Positions 57,673-64,000 of a stretch of DNA of 64,000 nucleotides are shown here, piece by piece. Within the stretch, counting starts at the first letter, position 1. Each line of letters opens with the position of its first letter. Position numbers and translations under genes: made by a program. Below the pieces are notes generated by a model, which was not told the DNA's origin, did not search any database, and was given only the letters and a program-made list of their open reading frames with translations. Source of the stretch: Roseimaritima multifibrata (GTDB lineage: Bacteria > Planctomycetota > Planctomycetia > Pirellulales > Pirellulaceae); contig NZ_CP036262.1 in assembly GCF_007741495.1 (NCBI RefSeq), positions 62,001-126,000 of the forward strand, read 5' to 3'.

Positions 57673-58304
57673 AGCTTCTCCAAGGTCATGGACAGATCGA
57701 AATCGTGCCATCGCGTTCCGCACTGCAGGTTTTGCCATTGAGTCCCCGCGACCGCTGGTTTGATTTGCCAAGCATTCTCTTTTGGCATCAAAACCAGTTT
57801 TCCTGCCGCGTGAGGGACTTGGATATGGCAGTCTGCACTGGGGCCGATCACAAGGGTGTCATCGATCAGCAAAATGGCATCGACATGGGACCGGAATCGG
57901 TATCGACGATCGACTGTCAGGCGTGCGGATCCTGAAAGTGGATTGGGAAGACGGAACTTGAATGGAACCCCGTCGCCAAGCACAAATGAGTCTTCGGGGC
58001 GAAGCGAGACAACCGCCTGGGGCGAAGCGGATTCGCGATTCCCGCTGGCCGACGCGGAAGGGGCCACGCGGCCGTCGACCGCTTGGACCTGGTATTGCCC
58101 ATTCGACCGGGTGATCAACGCTTCGCGTCGCCGGAGGTCGGCTTGGACGGCGATCATCGCTTCGTCGTCGGAAGCGGGGCCGCCGATCGTGGCGGATAGA
58201 GAAGTGATCAGCAGGAATCCCCCTGCACCATCCACCCACAACGCCCAACGATCTGGTTGCCCAGATTGATTCGATGGCTCGGTTGAGAGTGAGTGAGAGT
58301 GCAT
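57669..58304 (-). CDS. FHA-like protein, partner of the kinase
   Basis: 211 residues from the ATG at 58304 (MHSHSLSTEPSNQ); longer frames upstream look non-coding. Two beta-rich modules are visible: WALWVDGAGGFLLITSLSAT with IGG and ITRSNGQYQVQA, and a second with DDTLVIGPSADCHIQVPH and KENAWQIKPA. Both follow the FHA logic (G-x-x, S-x-x-H or variants, N-G), though the canonical phosphothreonine-binding Arg is not obvious. The 4-bp overlap with the kinase start indicates a coupled pair. I infer a substrate-binding or regulatory role. Confidence 0.65.
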   Translation of the reverse strand: MHSHSLSTEPSNQSGQPDRWALWVDGAGGFLLITSLSATIGGPASDDEAMIAVQADLRRREALITRSNGQYQVQAVDGRVAPSASASGNRESASPQAVVSLRPEDSFVLGDGVPFKFRLPNPLSGSARLTVDRRYRFRSHVDAILLIDDTLVIGPSADCHIQVPHAAGKLVLMPKENAWQIKPAVAGTQWQNLQCGTRWHDFDLSMTLEKL

Positions 58305-58561
58305 GTTCGAGGGAAAGCCGTTGCCGTATGTTTGCAAAGTGATTCGAAAGCCCCAGCGAGCTGGTCGGCAGTCGGTTGGATCCGTGTCGGCAATTGCTCG
58401 GCAAGAGGAATCACTTTTCACGACTTCCGCGAAGCGAAAGACGACACTTACAGATCCGCGGCCTAGGAGCAAAAGGGGGCACCCTTACCGCATTTTACCG
58501 GAGGGCTTTCACCGCTCCGGTAACATTTCGTTTCAATTAATATCCGTCGTCAATGTTTGGA

Positions 58562-59371
58562 CTATTGAACCATTTCGATCGAAACCAGTTGCTGATCGTC
58601 GTCTGCGTCGCCACCGAAGTAGGTCGAGATTTCATCCAGCAGGTCTTCTTGCTCTGGTTCGTCTAGGTCGATTTCGCCAAAGTAGTCCGCGTCGACGGCC
58701 ATGACTTCTTCTTCGACGTCGATCCGGGTGGCCAGTTCATCCAGCAGTTCGCGAGTTCGCGAGAGTTGGCTGTCATCCAGGTTTAGGTCCGAAGTCGTCT
58801 GTGCGACTCGCAGTGCGGACAAGCGAGCTTGTAGGTTTTCGACTTCAACCTCCAGCTGACGTTTGGCACTTAGCATCGCGTCCATTCGCTCATTGGCTGC
58901 GGCCAGCGAAGCGTGGCGTGCATCCAATTGCTGTTCCAGTTTATCTACCGTAGCCCGTTGGGTCTTAAAACGCTTCCAGCGAGCACTCAGGTCGTCTTTG
59001 ACCTGAACAGAAGTGTAGGTTTTGCCAGCGTAGGTGTAAGCCTGGTCGCCACTTTTCAGGTCGCTGCTCAGGCGTTCGATATTTCGCTGAGCATCGGCCA
59101 GACGGGCACTTGATTCGTCGACTTGCCGTTCCAGGCGAGTCACCCCGATTTTCTCGCGGGCGATCCGCTTGGCGTTTTCGGTGATTTCCGGCTCAAGGTC
59201 GGTGATCATCTTACGCGCCCGGTCGACTTCCCATTCCATGGGGACCAAATCCTTCGCGGATTGGGTCACTTTGTCGGCCGCACACCGACCGTAGCTCCAC
59301 AGGCCCGTGCCCATTGCCATTCCGGTCAGCAGGGTAACAGCCGAACCGGCCAGAATAATTTTCTTAAGCAT
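58562..59371 (-). CDS. Membrane-anchored coiled-coil protein
   Basis: 269 residues from the ATG at 59371, with GAGG twelve bases upstream. An N-terminal signal/anchor (IILAGSAVTLLTGMAMGTGL) is followed by long heptad-rich helices (residues about 45-130 and 135-215, for example RLERQVDESSARLADAQRNI) and an acidic end (EIDLDEPEQEDLLDEISTYF). No domain name fits, although the layout recalls PspA/IM30-like or envelope spacer proteins. It is the first minus-strand gene ahead of the FHA-like/kinase pair, but separated by 257 bp. Confidence 0.7.
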   Translation of the reverse strand: MLKKIILAGSAVTLLTGMAMGTGLWSYGRCAADKVTQSAKDLVPMEWEVDRARKMITDLEPEITENAKRIAREKIGVTRLERQVDESSARLADAQRNIERLSSDLKSGDQAYTYAGKTYTSVQVKDDLSARWKRFKTQRATVDKLEQQLDARHASLAAANERMDAMLSAKRQLEVEVENLQARLSALRVAQTTSDLNLDDSQLSRTRELLDELATRIDVEEEVMAVDADYFGEIDLDEPEQEDLLDEISTYFGGDADDDQQLVSIEMVQ

Positions 59372-59805
59372 CTGATTTTTCCTCGAAGAGAGAAAGTGAC
59401 TCGATAGGGGGGAGACGTTCACTGTTCGTCTCAAAACCGTTCCATTCAGACAGTTATTCGCCTAATGAGTCGCAATCTTTGGTTTCCTGGAGAAAAAATT
59501 CATTGAATTTTGTTCCGGTGGCGGGAGGGCGGATCGAGAGGCAATGCGCTGAGGGTAACCGGTTCTAATTTCAAATCTTACGTTCCTGTCGGGTAAACCG
59601 ACAAAGGGACGCTGTGCCAGGGCGTTTGTTTAATCAATGTCAGTTGCTGCCCCGGATCGGGACAAGTCCGGCGGAAGCAAAGTAGCCACTCCAAAAAGCG
59701 CAACATCAGAACTTACGCGTCGGGTTAGGATTTCCTATGCCCAACGAGCTTCAAATCCGTTACTAATACAATCGACGCCCTCCACGAAAGAATGCCCCAT
59801 TAAAG
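59372..59805. other. Intergenic region before the coiled-coil gene
   Basis: 434 bp with no convincing gene. A short hairpin TGTCGG (59587-59592) / CCGACA (59598-59603) is visible. The coiled-coil gene's promoter should lie at its left end. Confidence 0.4.
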
Positions 59806-60482
59806 CTACTTTCGAGAAGCGGTAGCGACGATGATCCGGCAAACGATGAGTCGGAAGCGTCCGCCGGAGCTGTATCGCTGTCGCTCTTTGATCCGGCCTA
59901 CTTTCTTTCGAGAAGCGGTAGCGACGAAGATCCGGCAAACGATGAGTCGGAAGCGTCCGCCGGAGCTGCATCGCTGTCGCTCTTTGATCCAGCCTACTTT
60001 CTTTCGAGAAGCGGTAGCGACGATGATCCGGCATACGATGAGTCGGAAGCGTCCGCCGGAGCTGCATCGCTGTGGCTCTTTGATCCGGCCTACTTTCTAT
60101 CGAGAAGCGGTAGCGACGAAGATCCGGCATACGATGAGTCGGAAGCGTCCGCCGGAGCTGCATCGCTGTCGCTCTTTGATCCGGCCTACTTTCTTTCGAG
60201 AAGCGGTAGCGACGAAGATCCGGCATACGATGAGTCGGAAGCGTCCGCCGGAGCTGTATCGCTGTCGCTCTTTGATCCGGCCTACTTTCTTTCGAGAAGC
60301 GGTAGCGACGAAGATCCGGCATACGATGAGTCGGAAGCGTCCGCCGGAGCTGTATCGCTGTCGCTCTTTGATCCGGCCTACTTTCTTTCGAGAAGCGGTA
60401 GCGACGATGATCCGGCAAACGATGAGTCGGAAGCGTCAGCCGGAGCTGTATCGCTGTCGCTCTTTGATCCGGCCTACTTTCC
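59806..60482. repeat. 96-bp minisatellite, seven copies
   Basis: Units start GGTAGCGACGA at 59821, 59917, 60013, 60109, 60205, 60301 and 60397; the last is cut at about 60482, and a fragment (TACTTTCGAGAAGC) precedes the first. The copies differ at a few positions only (ATGATCC/AAGATCC, CAAACG/CATACG, CTGTATCG/CTGCATCG). Because 96 is a multiple of three, long frames stay open on both strands: 252 codons plus strand (RKRPPEL...CRSLIRPTFF units) and 227 codons minus strand (RYRFSKESRPDQRAT units). I list it as a repeat and not a gene, but it could be transcribed and translated. Confidence 0.93.
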
Positions 60483-60487
60483 CTGGA

Positions 60488-60703
60488 TCACTGCTTGGTG
60501 CTGAAAAACCGCTGTCCGGTTCCGCCATTGCCAATCGGGACCTGAAGGGCTTTGCCGCAGCGGGGGCAATTTCCTGCGTATGCCGTTAAATCGACTCGCC
60601 GGTAGATACGGGCGTACACGTTACAGCAGCGGAACATAACCCCCAGAAATGGCCGCCGAGGGCCGGGAGTGCCCGCGTCATGGGCATGAATTTTGTCGGT
60701 CAA
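60488..60703 (-). CDS. Small zinc-ribbon protein
   Basis: 71 residues. A basic, Pro/Gly-rich start leads to RPFLGVMFRCCNVYARIYRR and a zinc-ribbon half site CPRCGKALQVPIG, ending GGTGQRFFSTKQ. The CC pair and the CPRC pair could bind one zinc. The pattern recalls a short conserved planctomycete protein, stated from memory of the family and not checked. It starts 24 bp after the sigma factor gene ends, so the two are probably co-transcribed. Confidence 0.75.
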   Translation of the reverse strand: MTDKIHAHDAGTPGPRRPFLGVMFRCCNVYARIYRRVDLTAYAGNCPRCGKALQVPIGNGGTGQRFFSTKQ

Positions 60704-60727
60704 CTTGTACGTTCCATCGTTGAGAAA

Positions 60728-61279
60728 TCACTGCTGCATCCCTTCCAAGGTTAGACGCAGCTGCGTCCGAGCTCGACTCAACCGGCTACGGACGGTGCCA
60801 ATGGAGATTTCCAGAATCTCCGCAATGTCTTCGTAGGGATGATTCTCCATTTCTCGCAAGACCAAAATTGTCCGATGTTCGTCCGATAGCTGGTCGAGGG
60901 CGACTTGGATGGAAAGAACGCGTTCGCCTCGGAGCATGCGCTCGTCGGGTGAATCGACGTTGTCGATCGGTTCATTTCCGGTCACTTCACGCGTCTGGTC
61001 CAGGGACATTGTGACCCGTTTGCGCCGTCGCCGGGATAACGCACTGTTAAACGCGATGCGGTACAGCCAAGTAAAGAAGCGGCTGTTGCGTTGAAAGGTG
61101 TCCAGCTTCAGATAGGCTCGGACAAACGCGTCCTGGACCACATCTTCGGCTTCTTCTGCAGAGCGTGTGACCTGTAGCATGGCAGCAAACAACCGATCCT
61201 GGTGCGTTCGCACCAGTTGCCCAAAAGCTTCTTTGTCCCCTTGCAGGGCGGCCTCGATCAGCTCCGCCTCTTTGCTCAC
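60728..61279 (-). CDS. ECF-type RNA polymerase sigma factor
   Basis: 183 residues. Region 2 is visible as RLFAAMLQVTRSAEEAEDVV, QDAFVRAYLKLDTFQ and FTWLYRIAFN. A linker rich in acidic residues (TGNEPIDNVDSPDE) leads to region 4 (LDQLSDEHRTILVLREMENH, then YEDIAEILEISIGTVRSRLS). Region 2/4 spacing and length fit the ECF group (sigma-E type). It directs polymerase to specific promoters in response to a signal. No membrane anti-sigma gene follows; the only neighbour is the small zinc-ribbon gene. Confidence 0.92.
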   Translation of the reverse strand: MSKEAELIEAALQGDKEAFGQLVRTHQDRLFAAMLQVTRSAEEAEDVVQDAFVRAYLKLDTFQRNSRFFTWLYRIAFNSALSRRRRKRVTMSLDQTREVTGNEPIDNVDSPDERMLRGERVLSIQVALDQLSDEHRTILVLREMENHPYEDIAEILEISIGTVRSRLSRARTQLRLTLEGMQQ

Positions 61280-61588
61280 ACGTTGGTTTCCGGTCGAGAA
61301 TGGCGAATCGATATACAGGCCAAATGGGGCACGGGCGAATCTCGCCTTGCGATCGCCCCTATCTAATCTAATCCATCATCACAAGAAATGCTTAGGGGGG
61401 CCGGCTTTGACGAAATCTAGATGCCTCAGACCGACTGGTTCTGGGCCTGCCGACGAATTAGGCTAGAGCATTGTCAAAATGGATTTCAAAGTGCCCAATT
61501 TCGCAGTTTGACCCAAAGTACAATCTTGGCAAAGCAGTAGACCTGCCCTTCCTAACCTGCCCCTCCTTTTTAGTCTGATGAGCGAGAA
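61280..61588. promoter_or_regulatory. Divergent intergenic region between the sigma factor and LRR genes
   Basis: 309 bp, no gene. It must hold both promoters. GGGCGA (61333-61338) and TCGCCC (61353-61358) form a small inverted repeat near the sigma gene side. Confidence 0.4.
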
Positions 61589-62443
61589 ATGAAGCGATAT
61601 CCTGAATCCCTCCTCGGAATGATTGTTTTTGTCTGCACGACAGCCTTGGTTGCCGCCTCCACGTCTGCAGAAGATCCGCCGAAACTATTCCCGGATGCCG
61701 GCTTAGAGGCGGCTGTTCGAGCCGAAGTCTTCGAGAAGCGGTACAACACGGAACCTTTGACCAAAGCGGATGTTGAAAAAATATCGCAGGTCGTTGGACG
61801 TGGAAAAAAGATTAAAAATTTGGAAGGATTGCAGCATTGTCCCGCCGTCATGCTGATCGATCTGAAAGACAATGAAATCGTAGACCTGAAACCACTTGCG
61901 GAACTGAAACGGTTGCAGTCGGTGACGCTGGCAGGAAATAAAATCAAAGACATCCAGCCCCTGAAAGGTCTGACTGCGATGCAGTTGTTGGATTTGTCCG
62001 GCAATGAAGTAAGCGATCTGGCTCCTCTGGAAGCGATGTCCAATCTGCGGACCTTGTATGTGGCCAACAACAAACTGGAAACAGTTCAGCCGATCGCAAA
62101 ACTGACTAAGATTTGGTCGCTGGACGCGTCGGGCAACAAACTGACGGACCTCTCCCCTGTCGCCGATCTGAAATGGTTGACCACTTTGGATGTGCGAAAC
62201 AATCAGATCAAGCAGTTGGACCCGATCGCGAATCTGCCCGCACTAAAATATCTGCTGATCAGCAAAAACAAGATCGAAGACTTGGCACCCCTGGTCAAAA
62301 TGTGCGAAGCCGACGCCAAGACCGCAAAACGTTTTGCTCCCTACCTAAATGTATACGTAGGGGAAAACCCGCTAAACGAAGAGGGGAAAGCCAAAGCCTT
62401 CGAAGCCCTCAAGGCGGCAGGTGTGAAAGTGGTTGAAAAGTAA
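61589..62443 (+). CDS. Secreted leucine-rich repeat protein
   Basis: 284 residues. The signal peptide is LLGMIVFVCTTALVAASTSA. From about residue 80 there are six to seven LRR units of the LxxLxLxxNxI type (for example LKDNEIVDLKPLAELKRLQ, VTLAGNKIKDIQPLKGL, LDLSGNEVSDLAPLEAM), spacing about 22 residues, as in internalin-like proteins. A short cap (NEEGKAKAFEALKAAGVKVV) ends it. It is expected in the periplasm or outside the cell and probably binds a protein or glycan partner. Confidence 0.88.
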   Translation: MKRYPESLLGMIVFVCTTALVAASTSAEDPPKLFPDAGLEAAVRAEVFEKRYNTEPLTKADVEKISQVVGRGKKIKNLEGLQHCPAVMLIDLKDNEIVDLKPLAELKRLQSVTLAGNKIKDIQPLKGLTAMQLLDLSGNEVSDLAPLEAMSNLRTLYVANNKLETVQPIAKLTKIWSLDASGNKLTDLSPVADLKWLTTLDVRNNQIKQLDPIANLPALKYLLISKNKIEDLAPLVKMCEADAKTAKRFAPYLNVYVGENPLNEEGKAKAFEALKAAGVKVVEK

Positions 62444-62480
62444 AGAACAACGGTTGTTCGCCGAGAAACAAACTTGCATT

Positions 62481-62521
62481 GATCTCAACGCTGTAGATAA
62501 AGCGTTGAGATCATTTTTTTT
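62481..62521 (+). terminator. Rho-independent terminator of the LRR gene
   Basis: GATCTCAACGCT (62481-62492) pairs with AGCGTTGAGATC (62501-62512) around an 8-base loop, and a run of eight T residues follows (62514-62521). Located 38 bp after the stop. Confidence 0.95.
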
Positions 62522-62530
62522 GAGTGCTAC

Positions 62531-62624
62531 CAGGGCAAAATCCCAAACCGCTGCGTCAGCGAGGGATTGAGGCCTGCTTTTTCTATCCCTCGCTGACGCT
62601 GCGACTTGGGATGTTTTGGCCCTG
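62531..62624. repeat. 94-bp palindromic element
   Basis: The arms 62540-62566 and 62586-62612 are inverted (ATCCCAAACCGCTGCGTCAG against 62593-62612, with few mismatches), and flanking CAGGGCAAAA/TTTTGGCCCTG extends the stem. The loop holds TTGAGGCCTGC. The CGCTGACGC core also occurs in part at 62642-62650. It has no coding capacity and resembles a REP or miniature element. Together with the terminator it fills the gap before the HAD gene, whose promoter should be in the last 150 bp. Confidence 0.8.
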
Positions 62625-62813
62625 CCGCACAGTCGCAATCCGCGTCAGCGATTGCTTCCTGTTCAGTGCTTCTCTCGAAGCGAACGTCAATTCGCAATGC
62701 CCACGATGAACGATCTGATTATCCTTTAGTGGATTCGTGGCGCATGTTCTACAATGGCGTCGTCAATCCGCTTTGTCTCATCGGGCCCTTTTTCTAACTT
62801 GGACGATTACGCA

Positions 62814-63797
62814 ATGATAGTGAGAACCTGCCTGCCGTTTTGCCTGCTGTTTGCGGCCTTTCTCCCGCTTGCTTTTGCGGTCGATCCGCTCCCTTCGTGG
62901 AACGATGGTCCGAACAAAAAAGCGATCATCGATTTTGTTGAAAAGGTGACCAAGGCGGGGACCCCTGATTTTGTTCCGGTCGAGGAGCGGATTTCCGTCT
63001 TCGATAATGATGGGACTTTGTGGTGTGAGAACCCACTCCCCTTTCAAGCGATCTTTGCTGCGGATGAACTGAAGACGTTGCTGCCCGATCATCCGGAATG
63101 GCGCGAGGATCCTTCGGTGAAGGCATTCCTTAAATCGGATATCGCTGCCCTGTCGGCCAATCATTACAAAGGGCTTCTGGAAATTATTGCCCTGACTCAT
63201 GCGGGCATCACGCCGGATGAATTCACCGCTCGAGTGAAACAATGGTTGGCGACTGCCAAACATCCTCGATTTGACCGTCCTTTTACGGAATGTGTTTACC
63301 AGCCGATGCTGGAACTGCTCAGCTACCTTCGCGCCAATGACTTCCAGACCTGGATTGTTTCCGGAGGCGGAGTCGATTTTATGCGAGTCTTTGCCGAAGG
63401 AACGTATGGGATTCCGCCCGAACAGATCATTGGCTCGTATAGCTTGGTGCGATTTGAAATGAAGGATGGCAAGCCGGTCCTAACGAAGACCGTCGATTCC
63501 CTCTTCATTGATGACAAAGGAGGCAAGCCCGTTGGTATCCATACCTTCCTGGGGCGACGCCCGATCGCGGCGTTTGGTAATTCAAATGGAGACCAGGCGA
63601 TGATCGAATACACCACGATCGATAACCCTAGGCCAAGCTTTGGCTTGATCGTCCATCACACCGACGCGGAACGTGAGTATGCTTATGATGCGAATCCCAA
63701 AAGCACGGGCAAGCTGACGACCGCCCTCGAAGTGGCTCCTAAGTATGGCTGGACCGTGGTCGATATGAAGAACGACTGGAAGACGATCCTGCCATAG
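62814..63797 (+). CDS. Secreted HAD-superfamily phosphatase
   Basis: 327 residues from the ATG at 62814, giving a signal peptide (LPFCLLFAAFLPLAFAVDPL); the frame reaches 62754. HAD motif I is SVFDNDGTLW with nucleophile D64 and acid D66; motif II lies in TWIVSGGGVDFMR; the final motif is AFGNSNGDQAMIEY. The family includes phosphoserine-phosphatase-like and acid phosphatases; a periplasmic location suggests phosphate scavenging from organic esters. The substrate is not readable from the sequence. Confidence 0.88.
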   Translation: MIVRTCLPFCLLFAAFLPLAFAVDPLPSWNDGPNKKAIIDFVEKVTKAGTPDFVPVEERISVFDNDGTLWCENPLPFQAIFAADELKTLLPDHPEWREDPSVKAFLKSDIAALSANHYKGLLEIIALTHAGITPDEFTARVKQWLATAKHPRFDRPFTECVYQPMLELLSYLRANDFQTWIVSGGGVDFMRVFAEGTYGIPPEQIIGSYSLVRFEMKDGKPVLTKTVDSLFIDDKGGKPVGIHTFLGRRPIAAFGNSNGDQAMIEYTTIDNPRPSFGLIVHHTDAEREYAYDANPKSTGKLTTALEVAPKYGWTVVDMKNDWKTILP

Positions 63798-63861
63798 ATC
63801 CCATTCGGAGCCAGTAAGGAGATGGTTTTCTGTGGCGGGTGTTCCGCACAGCCATGGCGAA

Positions 63862-64000
63862 CTAGCTCATGATCGCGCTGATGGGGCTGGCCGGTTCGAC
63901 TCCGGTCAGTTTTTGGTCCAGGCCCTTAAAGGGAAAAATGAATCGATCGTGATCGATTCCCATCAGGTTCAAAATGGTCGCGTTTAGGTCGCGGATGTGG
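63862..64000 (-). CDS. DUF1501 protein, C-terminal fragment (start outside the window)
   Basis: On the minus strand the frame is open from the window edge to the TAG at 63862-63864 and reads [20 protein letters not shown] ... followed by [13 protein letters not shown] ... and ISAIMS. This matches the end of DUF1501 proteins, the sulfatase-fold family paired with DUF1553/cytochrome genes in planctomycetes (consensus HDLHATLLHLLGIDHERL, F-x-G-R-D-x-R-L-T). Only about 45 residues are visible. Convergent with the HAD gene. Confidence 0.8.
   Translation of the reverse strand, partial: HIRDLNATILNLMGIDHDRFIFPFKGLDQKLTGVEPASPISAIMS

Noticed and set aside
59806-60482. CRISPR array
   Set aside because: The whole 96-bp unit is repeated; there are no unique spacers. 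The 44-bp and 76-bp arrays fail for the same reason, and no cas genes are present.

Overview
The window looks like chromosome of a planctomycete, most likely from the Pirellulaceae/Pirellulales (the Rhodopirellula-like lineage). The evidence is gene content: three DUF1559 proteins (one with a prepilin-like N-terminus), a BBP7-type outer-membrane barrel protein, sulfatase and DUF1501 proteins, a very large PQQ-propeller protein, a REP-associated (RAYT) transposase, a transmembrane Ser/Thr kinase, GC-rich palindromic repeats in the intergenic regions, and LpxK (lipid A synthesis, hence a Gram-negative envelope). No tRNA, rRNA or CRISPR array was seen.

Layout. 1-4734: end of a XylR-type AraC regulator, a secreted GH2 glycosidase and a secreted sulfatase, a small polysaccharide-use group. 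4722-6707: a RAYT transposase flanked by oppositely oriented copies of a CGGGGACAGTG motif, then a 228-bp-period duplication and a 44-bp tandem array. 7086-15477: complete F-type ATP synthase operon (AtpZ-like, AtpI-like, a, c, b, delta, alpha, a DUF4870 protein, gamma, beta, epsilon), followed by ribE and rsmA. 17306-19583: a secreted Cys-Cys-Pro repeat protein, a lipoprotein and a DUF1559 pseudopilin. 20586-27150: carA, two small unknown genes, gyrB and an lgt with an inserted PDZ-like segment. 27495-31318: the glycerol operon glpK-glpD-glpF. 31482-41064: cyclophilin, a Coa1-like membrane protein, a 1557-residue PQQ/TPR protein, a short SecA and a BBP7 barrel protein. 41468-47838: a 2006-residue alpha-2-macroglobulin and dgkA. 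47871-52627: two tandem paralogous DUF1559 genes, each preceded by the same palindromic repeat block. 52670-54707: lpxK, a zinc-ribbon membrane protein and a SET-domain protein. 54827-59371: a minus-strand signalling group (coiled-coil protein, FHA-like protein, multi-pass Ser/Thr kinase, small membrane protein). 59806-60482: a 96-bp minisatellite. 60488-61279: ECF sigma factor plus small zinc-ribbon protein. 61589-64000: secreted LRR protein, secreted HAD phosphatase, and the C-terminal end of a DUF1501 protein.

How the genes fit together. The ATP synthase and glycerol operons are self-contained housekeeping units. Much of the rest concerns the envelope: lipid A (lpxK), lipoprotein maturation (lgt), lipid recycling (dgkA), export (short SecA), an outer-membrane barrel, A2M and several secreted low-complexity proteins. 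The most unusual features are repeats and repeat-derived coding: the RAYT with its likely REP substrates, the paired DUF1559/palindrome duplication, the 96-bp minisatellite, and a secreted protein built on a 21-bp Cys-Cys-Pro repeat.
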